Shown here piece by piece: positions 1-6,583 of a DNA stretch of 64,000 nt (position 1 is the stretch's first letter; each line of letters starts with the position of its first letter). Below the pieces are notes generated by a model. That model had not been told where the DNA came from. It did not search any database and was given only the letters and a program-made list of their open reading frames with translations. The stretch spans positions 186,001 to 250,000 of the forward strand of contig JAWSVE010000002.1 in the NCBI GenBank assembly GCA_033852115.1. Reading direction: 5' to 3'. A program made the translations under genes and the position numbers. The DNA is from JAWSVE01 sp033852115 (lineage in GTDB: Bacteria; Pseudomonadota; Gammaproteobacteria; Pseudomonadales; Cellvibrionaceae).

Positions 1-309
1 GATGTGACGGTAACGAGATGTAAGAGTTCGGCGATGCCTTCCCTAACTCACCAACAAACGTTGGCTATCTGAATTTGAGACTATGACGGACAAGACGCAG
101 AATCTTGTTTTTGAATAGTTCGTTGCTTCAGGGTAACGTACTATTCTGGAACAATCCGCAGTTTCACTTTTATTTTAAATATTAATATTCAAATAAAAGG
201 AAACGAGCCGAAGGCGAGTCAGCCGTAGGCTGAACATAGAAAATATATAATGTCCCTGAAATGGGAAAGGTCCCACAAGTGGCACCCCGAAGGGGCACCA
301 CGCCAATCA
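1..309. other. AT-rich island DNA with no supported gene
   Basis: I see no convincing coding frame here. A short open frame starting at 250 lies antisense to the small gene at 310-534 and has no protein-like features. The stretch belongs to the island whose right edge is near 9,521. No repeat, tRNA or recombination site was recognised. Confidence 0.4.
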
Positions 310-534
310 TCAAGCAATCAACACATCACGAATTTCAGAAAATTTCTTTATTTCCAAATTCTCAGATTTCGCCATTTCTTTTCCAAAAATATCAACTTTG
401 ACACCGTTAGAAATAAGGCGAATTCCACCAAAAATTGATTCCATGTCAAACTTACAGCCGGTGCGGATTAAAAATCGGGTGATCATTGGATCAATCATTT
501 TGCAACTTACATTCACACAATATTTCATACTCAA
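310..534 (-). CDS. Small hypothetical protein, second of a paralogous pair
   Basis: This encodes 74 residues of unknown function. Its start overlaps the stop of the upstream gene (531-761) by four bases, so the two are probably translationally coupled. The two proteins share a common layout: an R-x-x-TG motif about one third in, a central G-x-x-V with a GK pair, and a C-terminal stretch rich in K, E and hydrophobics ending in a KF-x-E-I/L helix. That suggests an old tandem duplication. No signal peptide, membrane segment or catalytic motif is visible. Being real rests on the coupling and the resemblance. Confidence 0.55.
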   Translation of the reverse strand: MSMKYCVNVSCKMIDPMITRFLIRTGCKFDMESIFGGIRLISNGVKVDIFGKEMAKSENLEIKKFSEIRDVLIA

Positions 535-761
535 ATCCCTTCCAACAATATTTTTTTCAATTCGCCAAATTTCACCAGCTTCACATCCTCACCGGCATAT
601 TGCTTACCAACAACGGTTTGAACGTTGGAACCAACACGGATTTTATAAGCGGGTTTCTGGTATTGGGTCTCGACATCCAAGCCCGTATCAATCCGCAAAC
701 GTTGAGCGAATCGGTCCATATCAACCCGTAATCTGCATTCATGTATTCTCACTGCAATCAT
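531..761 (-). CDS. Small hypothetical protein, first of a paralogous pair
   Basis: This encodes 76 residues with no recognisable family. It is basic and mixed alpha/beta in composition, with RIDTG near residues 23-27 and VGSN..VVGKQYAG in the middle, matching equivalent positions in the 74-residue product of the next gene. The ATGA overlap with that gene implies one transcript. The pair may act as a two-subunit small protein, a phage-type accessory or an antitoxin-like factor, but nothing in the sequence decides this. Confidence 0.55.
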   Translation of the reverse strand: MIAVRIHECRLRVDMDRFAQRLRIDTGLDVETQYQKPAYKIRVGSNVQTVVGKQYAGEDVKLVKFGELKKILLEGI

Positions 762-863
762 AATTCACCTCATAAACAACCTTCTCATAGTCATATTTAG
801 GTGCTTTTCAAAAGCCATATATACAAGTAGAAAACATCTTGTGAACAATTGGAGAACAACACA

Positions 864-1052
864 ATGGCTTTTGTAAGAAAAAATTTCAGTCTTGAACCTG
901 ACATGGTTAAACAGATTACGGCACTATCAAAAATAACCGGCTTCAAGGTTTCTGAGCTGGTGAACGCGGCGATAGGTGAATACCTCGAACGACCAAGAAA
1001 GAAAATTGTGGTCAAGAAAAATGGTATTACCAAAACGTTTGATATTGAGTGA
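864..1052 (+). CDS. Small ribbon-helix-helix-like protein
   Basis: This encodes 62 residues. A short beta-strand-like start (KNFSLEPD) is followed by two helices (MVKQITALSKITG and KVSELVNAAIGEYLE), the usual order of a MetJ/Arc-type ribbon-helix-helix DNA-binding domain. The tail is lysine-rich. I chose ATG 864 because GGAG sits nine bases upstream; an in-frame TTG at 849 has no such site. Its likely role is a small DNA-binding regulator of the island. No partner toxin is evident next to it. Confidence 0.55.
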   Translation: MAFVRKNFSLEPDMVKQITALSKITGFKVSELVNAAIGEYLERPRKKIVVKKNGITKTFDIE

Positions 1053-1077
1053 GGTGATGCATTATTTAAAAAAGCCA

Positions 1078-1145
1078 CGCATATCGAGGATGAAAGGCAC
1101 AATATGCGAGGCTTAAGACCAGTCCAATGTCACTAAAAACTGGTC
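1078..1145. repeat. Two consecutive inverted repeats in an intergenic gap
   Basis: Two separate dyads lie side by side. CGCATAT (1078-1084) pairs with ATATGCG (1102-1108), and GACCAGT (1117-1123) pairs with ACTGGTC (1139-1145). Neither is followed by a T-run, so they do not look like intrinsic terminators. They could be operators for the nearby small DNA-binding proteins or a structured leader of the next gene. Confidence 0.4.
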
Positions 1146-1262
1146 ACGATGGTAAACGGGCGAGGATTCCCAAAACCCACCGATACTATTATTTAGTCGT
1201 TGAAAAACCTCCTTTTTTCGCCCCCCATAAATACAGATATAACTAAAATGAGGTGAGCAGAT

Positions 1263-1517
1263 ATGTCAGACGAAGCATTTCCAACTGAAGCTATTCAAGC
1301 CAAAAAGACACAGTTTATTGAAACTACTAAACAAGCATTACTCGCTAAAATTCGACCATTTATTGAATACCAAGTCCGTTCAGCGGTAGCCCCCGAAACC
1401 ATCAGCGATGAGCAAGAGTTAAGTCAATACTATCCCGAAGAGGTGGTGAACGAACATCAAGCCAGTGGCAAACCAAAACACCCATTTAAATCATTTGCGC
1501 AGTTTTCGAAAGAATAG
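1263..1517 (+). CDS. Hypothetical 84-residue protein
   Basis: No family recognised. The product is hydrophilic, with a helical N-terminal half (residues about 10-45) and a disordered, Pro/Lys-rich C-terminus. A good ribosome binding site (GAGGTG) lies eight to nine bases before the ATG, and the gene ends 12 bases before the next plus-strand gene. The two are probably co-transcribed. Confidence 0.55.
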   Translation: MSDEAFPTEAIQAKKTQFIETTKQALLAKIRPFIEYQVRSAVAPETISDEQELSQYYPEEVVNEHQASGKPKHPFKSFAQFSKE

Positions 1518-1529
1518 CGGGGCGCAATA

Positions 1530-1856
1530 ATGGAAGCCACCGAACCCAAGCATAAAAATTTAACTGTCACACATTTACGCCCGGAATTGCACAACCTTTT
1601 TATTGCCCTATCTGAAATTGAAGGTTGTTCACGTGCTGAGCTGCTTGAGGCGCTTTTATTCCCGTTCGTGAAAAACTGGATTGATCAGCGTGAACGAAAT
1701 AATCCAAATATCGGTGAAGAGGTAATGGAATCGTTGCACCATGCAGTCAATGAGGCGTTCTTAAATCAGACCGTGATCCATTGCAGCCGCTATATGCCTC
1801 ACTCAACAGTGCCAGAAGAAAAGCGCCAGATGGTAAGAGATAGAATGTTAAGGTAA
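1530..1856 (+). CDS. Hypothetical 108-residue protein, possible ribbon-helix-helix fold
   Basis: Residues 10-50 read as a short strand (NLTVTHL) followed by two helices (ELHNLFIALSEIEG and SRAELLEALLFPFVKNWID). This resembles a ribbon-helix-helix arrangement, though weakly. The C-terminal half is helical and charged. It follows the 84-residue gene by 12 bases and is closed by a strong hairpin terminator at 1861-1883. Function unknown; a DNA-binding accessory role is a guess. Confidence 0.5.
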   Translation: MEATEPKHKNLTVTHLRPELHNLFIALSEIEGCSRAELLEALLFPFVKNWIDQRERNNPNIGEEVMESLHHAVNEAFLNQTVIHCSRYMPHSTVPEEKRQMVRDRMLR

Positions 1857-1860
1857 AAAT

Positions 1861-1883
1861 AAAGGGGGCTGTATCGCCCCTTT
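1861..1883. terminator. Bidirectional terminator between convergent genes
   Basis: AAAGGGG at 1861-1867 pairs with CCCCTTT at 1877-1883 around a short loop. T-rich sequence follows on the plus side and the A-run supplies U residues on the minus side. It separates the plus-strand small genes from the minus-strand exported protein gene. Confidence 0.7.
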
Positions 1884-1889
1884 AATATT

Positions 1890-2588
1890 TTACAAAGAAG
1901 GTGTGTAGCTTTTTTCGGTATTAACCTCGTTTTTCGAGTTGGCGACAACATGACCAGAATGAAAACTGAGATTTATTTTTAACATTGGTAAATTGGTTTC
2001 ATTGTCGTACATTTTGCATTCAAGCGAAGCGGCAAACATTTCCAACTCATCGTCACCAAGCCTTCCTTGAGCGGTACTGTAGTCCCATTTCATCAAAATA
2101 TTGTCGTCGCTCTTCTTGGGTGTCGCTGTTGGCTCACCATATCTTCCCGTTAGCGTTGTAATCAATGCTTGGCGTGATTCGTTACACTCACTTAATGATG
2201 CGCCTTGATGAATACTTTGTTTGTAATCAACGTAAAAAACGGCTTTCGCGTGTGATTTAACATTGATTGAGTCGGCACGAACTGCTTTTCCCGATTTCTG
2301 ATCGTACAGGGTAAATGAGCCTGTACACTCTTTATCATTTTTGCTCGAATTCTTGCGTATGTCATAGCGTGAGCTGATAGACCAAAGTTTTCTGTCTCGT
2401 GGTATTTTGAGGAAGTCGTATAGCTCATATTCACCGGGGAACTGTTCAGAAAGCTTATTGCAAGATTCCATACCGCTATCACCGGGACTAACCCCGCGAA
2501 TTTCAAAGCCGCGAACGTCCTTAGCCATTGCAATGTTGGCAGCACCTGCAAGGCTTATTGCAAACATCAAAGTTTTTGTAAATTTCAT
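1890..2588 (-). CDS. Exported hypothetical protein
   Basis: This encodes 232 residues. Residues 1-22 form a clear Sec signal peptide (KFTKTLMFAISLAGAANIAMA, cleavage after AMA). The mature part begins with a strand-like segment (GFEIRGVSPGDSG) of the kind seen in small periplasmic proteins of unknown function, and has several cysteines that could form disulphides. No catalytic motif is visible. It lies 10 bases downstream of a lipoprotein gene in the same direction, so the two probably form one envelope-related operon. Confidence 0.6.
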   Translation of the reverse strand: MKFTKTLMFAISLAGAANIAMAKDVRGFEIRGVSPGDSGMESCNKLSEQFPGEYELYDFLKIPRDRKLWSISSRYDIRKNSSKNDKECTGSFTLYDQKSGKAVRADSINVKSHAKAVFYVDYKQSIHQGASLSECNESRQALITTLTGRYGEPTATPKKSDDNILMKWDYSTAQGRLGDDELEMFAASLECKMYDNETNLPMLKINLSFHSGHVVANSKNEVNTEKSYTPSL

Positions 2589-2598
2589 CAGATTCCCT

Positions 2599-2937
2599 CT
2601 ACATACATTCGCCGGTGGCGGCGAAGACTGGACCTATTTTCGCCATGGTTTCTTCTTCACTAAGGTTGGTAGAAAGCTTCTTCAGGTTGCCACCGTTGGT
2701 AATCTTCATGAATTCATCATGCTGGGTGTTAGTCCAGCCTTGGCTATCCAAATGATTGGCTATGCAATCTATGACTTGCTGAACTTCAGGTTGTTTGAGT
2801 ATTAGGGCGTTTGTTGAGCTATCACCTTCAGCATTCATTGATGTAGTGATGACGGCTTCGGCGGTTGCTCTTGGGGCGGTGTCGGAACAGGCAGAGAGTG
2901 CAAACGCTATCCCAACCCACCAGTATCTGTTGTTCAT
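2599..2937 (-). CDS. Small lipoprotein of unknown function
   Basis: This encodes 112 residues. The N-terminus has a short hydrophobic segment ending in the lipobox LSAC, with the lipidated Cys at residue 17 followed by S-D; an Asp at +2 or +3 can favour inner-membrane retention. The rest is acidic and helical with two further cysteines (VIDCIANH and TGEC). It is the first gene of a two-gene unit with the exported protein at 1890-2588. Confidence 0.6.
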   Translation of the reverse strand: MNNRYWWVGIAFALSACSDTAPRATAEAVITTSMNAEGDSSTNALILKQPEVQQVIDCIANHLDSQGWTNTQHDEFMKITNGGNLKKLSTNLSEEETMAKIGPVFAATGECM

Positions 2938-3087
2938 ATGGACTTCCTTCTTGCTTCCGAGATTATGGCGATATACGCGCCAAGCATAGACGTATAAGTC
3001 GAAATATAGACGTGTGGTCTGTGTTTGTCCACCGTGCGATCCCTTTCAATTCCATGCAAGTGACGGATATTGAAGAGGATTTGGCTC

Positions 3088-3339
3088 TTGCAGGTTAAAA
3101 ATGAAGACAAGCGGAAACCCAGTGATGAGCTTTTGACGATTCTGGCGAAGAATGTCAGGGCGTTGAGAGAAGAGCGGAAACTGTCTCAGGAAGGATTAGG
3201 TGAGCTGTGTGATTTTCATCCAACTTTTATAAGTCTGATTGAAAGAAGGCAGCGAAATGTAACTATCAGCACCTTAGAAATTGTTGCCCGTGCTCTTGGG
3301 GTTGAGCCTTACCAGTTATTGCAGCCTAATGTCCGGTGA
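3088..3339 (+). CDS. XRE-family helix-turn-helix regulator
   Basis: This encodes about 83 residues, nearly all of it a Cro/C1-type DNA-binding domain: NVRALREERKLSQEGLGELC, then FHPTFISLIERRQRN, then ISTLEIVARALGV. The recognition helix is around HPTFISLIER. It resembles controller (C) proteins of restriction-modification systems, but no methylase or endonuclease is seen nearby. I prefer the TTG at 3088 because an AGAGGAT site lies about nine bases upstream; another in-frame TTG exists at 3070. It may regulate island genes. Confidence 0.75.
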   Translation: MQVKNEDKRKPSDELLTILAKNVRALREERKLSQEGLGELCDFHPTFISLIERRQRNVTISTLEIVARALGVEPYQLLQPNVR

Positions 3340-3398
3340 TGGATAATTTGCGATTGTGATAAAGTTTCCACTGAAATTTACCGGCAAAGGAAAACTGC

Positions 3399-3701
3399 AT
3401 GTCTGATTTTATGTTTAGAGTGGAAGAGGTAACAAGAGATGGTTTTATTGCATGGGACGCGGTAGAGGAATGCTCAGGTGATCGTTTTCCCTTGAATGTT
3501 AATGGGAGTTATGACGCTGGAAAGTTTCCAGAAATCACCGATTTTTTACTGTCAAAATATGGGATAAAATTTGATGTCAGTTACTGCGATGATGGTGGTG
3601 ATAGTCTTAATAATAATGTGTGGAGCTACCACCATGGCGCGGATGTTGTCGTTGTAAAAGATATTACGCGAACTGTCTTTCGTATTTCGTCTTTAAAGTA
3701 G
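3399..3701 (+). CDS. Hypothetical 100-residue protein
   Basis: No family recognised. It is acidic, mixed alpha/beta, and begins MSDFMFRVEEVTRDGF. It starts 60 bases after the XRE regulator gene and is followed by a strong convergent terminator, so it may be co-transcribed with the regulator. It is not obviously toxic or membrane-bound. Confidence 0.5.
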   Translation: MSDFMFRVEEVTRDGFIAWDAVEECSGDRFPLNVNGSYDAGKFPEITDFLLSKYGIKFDVSYCDDGGDSLNNNVWSYHHGADVVVVKDITRTVFRISSLK

Positions 3702-3705
3702 TTGG

Positions 3706-3731
3706 GAATACACCCCGAGCGAGGTGTATTC
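3706..3731. terminator. Convergent hairpin terminator
   Basis: GAATACACC (3706-3714) pairs perfectly with GGTGTATTC (3723-3731), followed on the plus strand by TATTTGTTTT. It lies between the 100-residue gene and the minus-strand immunity-like gene and probably serves both. Confidence 0.75.
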
Positions 3732-3739
3732 TATTTGTT

Positions 3740-4306
3740 TTATGCTTCGAACACTTCTTCAAATTTGACACCTGTATATCCGTGACCTGCAATAGCACAA
3801 AAAAAGTTATTCAACACATCGTCTTCGGTATCGCGAATATCAGTGCAAAAGGTTGTAGTATAGTTATCTTCCTTTATCTTGAATAAGGGTGATTTTGGCA
3901 GGTTTTCCAGTTTAAACGCTGGGGTAGTTAAACCGAATCGCATTTCACCATCATCAATTTCATATTTTGATTTTTCTGGGTCAATTGAATTGTCTGAATG
4001 TTGAAGTACATTGAAGCAGTACCATTGTTCACCATCGACCGTAAACGGTAATAGCTCACCAGATTCTTCAAGAATATCTAATAATTCGTTGGCAACATCC
4101 TCACGAAAAGCAAAGGTGCTCATTCCCAACCAAGCAATATCAGGAACAGGTTTTTCTTGTTTATCGCTCAAGTAAGCCTTGAAATGCAGCGGTAGTTTCC
4201 CTGCTAAAGAGTTGCATTTAAATTCCCAATGTTCAGAGTCATACACCGAATCTTCCGGGAACATCATTCTAAAGCTTGAGTCTGGCTTAACAGCATAAAT
4301 TTTCAT
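3740..4306 (-). CDS. Imm11-like immunity protein for the adjacent nuclease toxin
   Basis: This encodes 188 residues, soluble and acidic, without a signal peptide. The overall pattern (KIYAVKP at the N-terminus, a central DIAWLGMSTFAFRE segment, a WYCFNVLQ segment, and a C-terminal GYTGVKFEEVF) fits my knowledge of the Imm11/DUF1629 immunity family. That family is commonly paired with AHH nuclease toxins. It starts two bases after the stop of the AHH gene, the standard toxin-then-immunity order. Its expected role is to bind and block the neighbouring nuclease. The family call is from pattern memory, not a search. Confidence 0.6.
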   Translation of the reverse strand: MKIYAVKPDSSFRMMFPEDSVYDSEHWEFKCNSLAGKLPLHFKAYLSDKQEKPVPDIAWLGMSTFAFREDVANELLDILEESGELLPFTVDGEQWYCFNVLQHSDNSIDPEKSKYEIDDGEMRFGLTTPAFKLENLPKSPLFKIKEDNYTTTFCTDIRDTEDDVLNNFFCAIAGHGYTGVKFEEVFEA

Positions 4307-4308
4307 TC

Positions 4309-4983
4309 TTAGTACTCCAATGTCCCGTCACGAAGTTTTTTTGCAATCAACTTCAGCGCCACCCTGCATTCAAGTGCTGAAGTGGCGGTGCTTAGAACAT
4401 TCGTTACATTGATATAATATTCATCGGTATGAACTTTTGCATGATTCGCCGCATCAGGCATTTTCTCATGTGGGATGAAACGCGCATCTCGTGGTAAATA
4501 TACCCCGTTGTCAGGATCATCAATTCGAATCTTAAATTTTGCTAATATCCTTCGTGCGGCTTTCGCTTCTGGGTGAGTGCCGCTAACAATTGCATGTGCC
4601 GCCACATTCGGAGGTCTCACCAAGCCGGTAGCCTTCATATGCTTTGAAAGTCTCTTAGGGCTATGAATCTCTTTTAGAAACTGTTGGTGATTCATTCCTT
4701 TTGCATCAGCATGATATTTTGAAAGCGCAGAAAGGGCTTGAATTGTCCCCTTCATCATTAATTGATTGTAAAGCTTTGCCGCAAGGCTGGTTACTTCTTG
4801 GGTCGTCAAGTGTTTAGCTTTCTTCTCAAGAATTGGCTTCGAGTTTTTGTCGAGATGATCTTTCGCCATCTCTTTCATCTCATAATAACCAATTTGTTTT
4901 TCTGTCTCTCGGATAACTTCAATCAAACCAATCATAAGTTCATGAGGCTGAACTTCGTATACCTCCACATCAGCTTTTTTCAT
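4309..4983 (-). CDS. AHH-type nuclease toxin, stand-alone form
   Basis: This encodes 224 residues. Residues 128-200 fit the AHH branch of the HNH/endonuclease VII superfamily: AAHAIVSG at 128-135 (the family's AHH signature with the second His changed to Ala), a helix AARRILAKFKIRIDD, the DPDNGVYLP turn at 156-164, and H181/H185 in the last motif. The N-terminal 120 residues are helical and unlike Rhs, filamentous or VgrG delivery modules. It may therefore be an orphan toxin cassette or act inside the cell. It is followed directly by an Imm11-like gene. A gap of 135 bases separates it from the Ubl operon upstream, so co-transcription is possible but unproven. Confidence 0.65.
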   Translation of the reverse strand: MKKADVEVYEVQPHELMIGLIEVIRETEKQIGYYEMKEMAKDHLDKNSKPILEKKAKHLTTQEVTSLAAKLYNQLMMKGTIQALSALSKYHADAKGMNHQQFLKEIHSPKRLSKHMKATGLVRPPNVAAHAIVSGTHPEAKAARRILAKFKIRIDDPDNGVYLPRDARFIPHEKMPDAANHAKVHTDEYYINVTNVLSTATSALECRVALKLIAKKLRDGTLEY

Positions 4984-5118
4984 ATCGAATAATTTCCGTT
5001 AACGATAATTTTTTTAAAATCATGACAATAATTTATTCTGATTACATATTTCACCGAAGCTTAGGTGATGCTATCGTTAGATACGTTTGCATTCGCATCA
5101 CCAAATAGGCGAAATCTT

Positions 5119-5688
5119 TCATACCAGCGCCAAGCCATCTAATTCACGTCTAACATTATTGGGATTAATCTCTGTGGAGTCAGATGATATGAACCATTTC
5201 TCTTCATTTCTAATTGGATCAATGACAAGCCCAATATTGTAATTAGAGTTGAAAAAGTCCTTCTGGGTTTTTCTGTCCACTCCACTAAAAAATGCTCCCA
5301 AGTTTGGGTGGCTATGATACCAACCAACTACAAAGGTTTTCGCATCGCTACTTTTGTTGGCTGATTGCCAAACCGATGGGCTCATACTCAATGAAACAGA
5401 GGTGGAATCAAAGTCTTTGCTTTCAACCGAATCAGTAATGACAATAATTGTTAGACCTTCGTTTAAGTCATCAATACTAACAACGCTTCCTACCAGAAGC
5501 CCACCGAGTTCAACCTTTCTGGTTTTTAGGTGAGCCATTATTTTCTGTCGCACATAATCAGGAATTACTACTAAAGGGCAATCTGCTGTAGCGGTGATTA
5601 ATTTTGCCATATCAATAGCTGACCAGCCCGTTGTCACTTCATTAACATGAAAGGCTGTAATGTCTGGCTTAACATTATTCCACTTCAT
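5119..5688 (-). CDS. JAB/JAMM-family metalloprotease (Ubl deconjugase)
   Basis: This encodes 189 residues. The full JAMM zinc site is present: E60 in VELGGLLVG, the H-x-H pair H125/H127 in GWYHSHPNLG, S135, and D138 in FFSGVDRKTQ. The family cleaves isopeptide or C-terminal bonds of ubiquitin-like proteins. As the last gene of an operon that encodes a Ubl, E1 and E2, it most likely removes the Ubl from targets. The Ubl here already ends in Gly, so maturation of a precursor seems unnecessary. Its start overlaps the E2 stop by four bases. Confidence 0.88.
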   Translation of the reverse strand: MKWNNVKPDITAFHVNEVTTGWSAIDMAKLITATADCPLVVIPDYVRQKIMAHLKTRKVELGGLLVGSVVSIDDLNEGLTIIVITDSVESKDFDSTSVSLSMSPSVWQSANKSSDAKTFVVGWYHSHPNLGAFFSGVDRKTQKDFFNSNYNIGLVIDPIRNEEKWFISSDSTEINPNNVRRELDGLALV

Positions 5689-6323
5689 GTGGTCACTAAA
5701 AATTTATGAGTACATTTAGGGCAAGTTACATTTAATTTCTTGCCAGTAGGCACTCTTAGCGATCCGTTGCACTTTGGGCAACTAACAACCTTTTTCTGCT
5801 CCTCCTTGCTATCCATATTGCTCCAAGACATTTTTTTCTTGGGTTCTTCTTTAACAATTAGTTTGTCGGTTGGGAACGAATTGGGGTGTTTTCTAACGGC
5901 GCTTCTATACCAGCTTAAAGCCTGTCCGTTAGCCGGGGAGCGTTCATTCAAAATTGTTTCGTCAAATGTGATTATTTGAATTATTCGTCTAACCAATAGG
6001 TCAAGTCCCTGAGTGGGTAGCCATTTAGTCCCGAAACAAATCTTTCCTGAATTATATACGTTTGGATGGTAAATAGGAGTGGTAATAGTCGCGGAAGGCT
6101 CTTGAAAAGGATAGCGGCTAAGCAGCTCGATTTTAACTTCTGTTTTTTGTTGAATCTTTTTAGGAAAATCGCTTGAAGGTGCTGTCGGGTAATCTATTTC
6201 AAGCACTATCTTGTTCGCCGGATTTCCAGAAGTAGATTTGACCTTAACCCGACCATTAACAGACTTCGAAAGTTCATCAATTTTTCGAAGGTCTTGTTTT
6301 ATCCGTTCGGCAGAGATTGTCAT
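5685..6323 (-). CDS. E2-like ubiquitin-conjugating enzyme with C-terminal zinc ribbon
   Basis: This encodes 212 residues. Residues about 1-145 form a UBC fold: YPFQEPSATIT at 71-81, the HPN motif at 86-88, the active-site Cys96 in SGKICFG, and W101. HPN and the Cys sit at eukaryote-like spacing, so oxyanion-hole chemistry should be intact. A charged linker (about 155-178) leads to a zinc ribbon at 182-204 with two CPKC knuckles, resembling the zinc ribbons of other bacterial regulators. The tail could bind the target, the RING-like partner or nucleic acid. The gene lies three bases after the Ubl gene and overlaps the JAB gene. Confidence 0.88.
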   Translation of the reverse strand: MTISAERIKQDLRKIDELSKSVNGRVKVKSTSGNPANKIVLEIDYPTAPSSDFPKKIQQKTEVKIELLSRYPFQEPSATITTPIYHPNVYNSGKICFGTKWLPTQGLDLLVRRIIQIITFDETILNERSPANGQALSWYRSAVRKHPNSFPTDKLIVKEEPKKKMSWSNMDSKEEQKKVVSCPKCNGSLRVPTGKKLNVTCPKCTHKFLVTT

Positions 6324-6326
6324 TAT

Positions 6327-6578
6327 TTACCCCGCAACAAGAACTGGTTGAACCTCAAGGACATCGCCATCTTTGATGTCACTATCACCCAAGGTTGAAT
6401 TAGGTGTAATTGTTTTTCCTGAAGTGGTGCTGACTAAGCTGTAGTCGGTGTCGGTAGGCAATGACCAATTGTCAACAGAGGCTTGGATTACATCAGCGCC
6501 TGTATTACTGGCATCAAGTGTCACTTCAGCTTTTCGTGTTTGATCGGCGGTTCTAATAATTACATTAATTTCTGACAT
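6327..6578 (-). CDS. Ubiquitin-like modifier (YukD-like beta-grasp protein)
   Basis: This encodes 83 residues, about the size of ubiquitin. The pattern is beta-grasp: strand INVIIRT, strand KAEVTLD, helix GADVIQASVDNW, strand YSLVST, the GKTITPNSTLGDSDIKDGD turn region typical of Ub/YukD folds, and final strand VLEVQPVL. It ends in Val-Ala-Gly with Gly as the last residue, as needed for adenylation by an E1, and has no extra tail. It lies between the E1 and E2 genes, with gaps of five and three bases. I infer that it is the protein conjugated by this operon. Confidence 0.85.
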   Translation of the reverse strand: MSEINVIIRTADQTRKAEVTLDASNTGADVIQASVDNWSLPTDTDYSLVSTTSGKTITPNSTLGDSDIKDGDVLEVQPVLVAG

Positions 6579-6583
6579 TCTAC

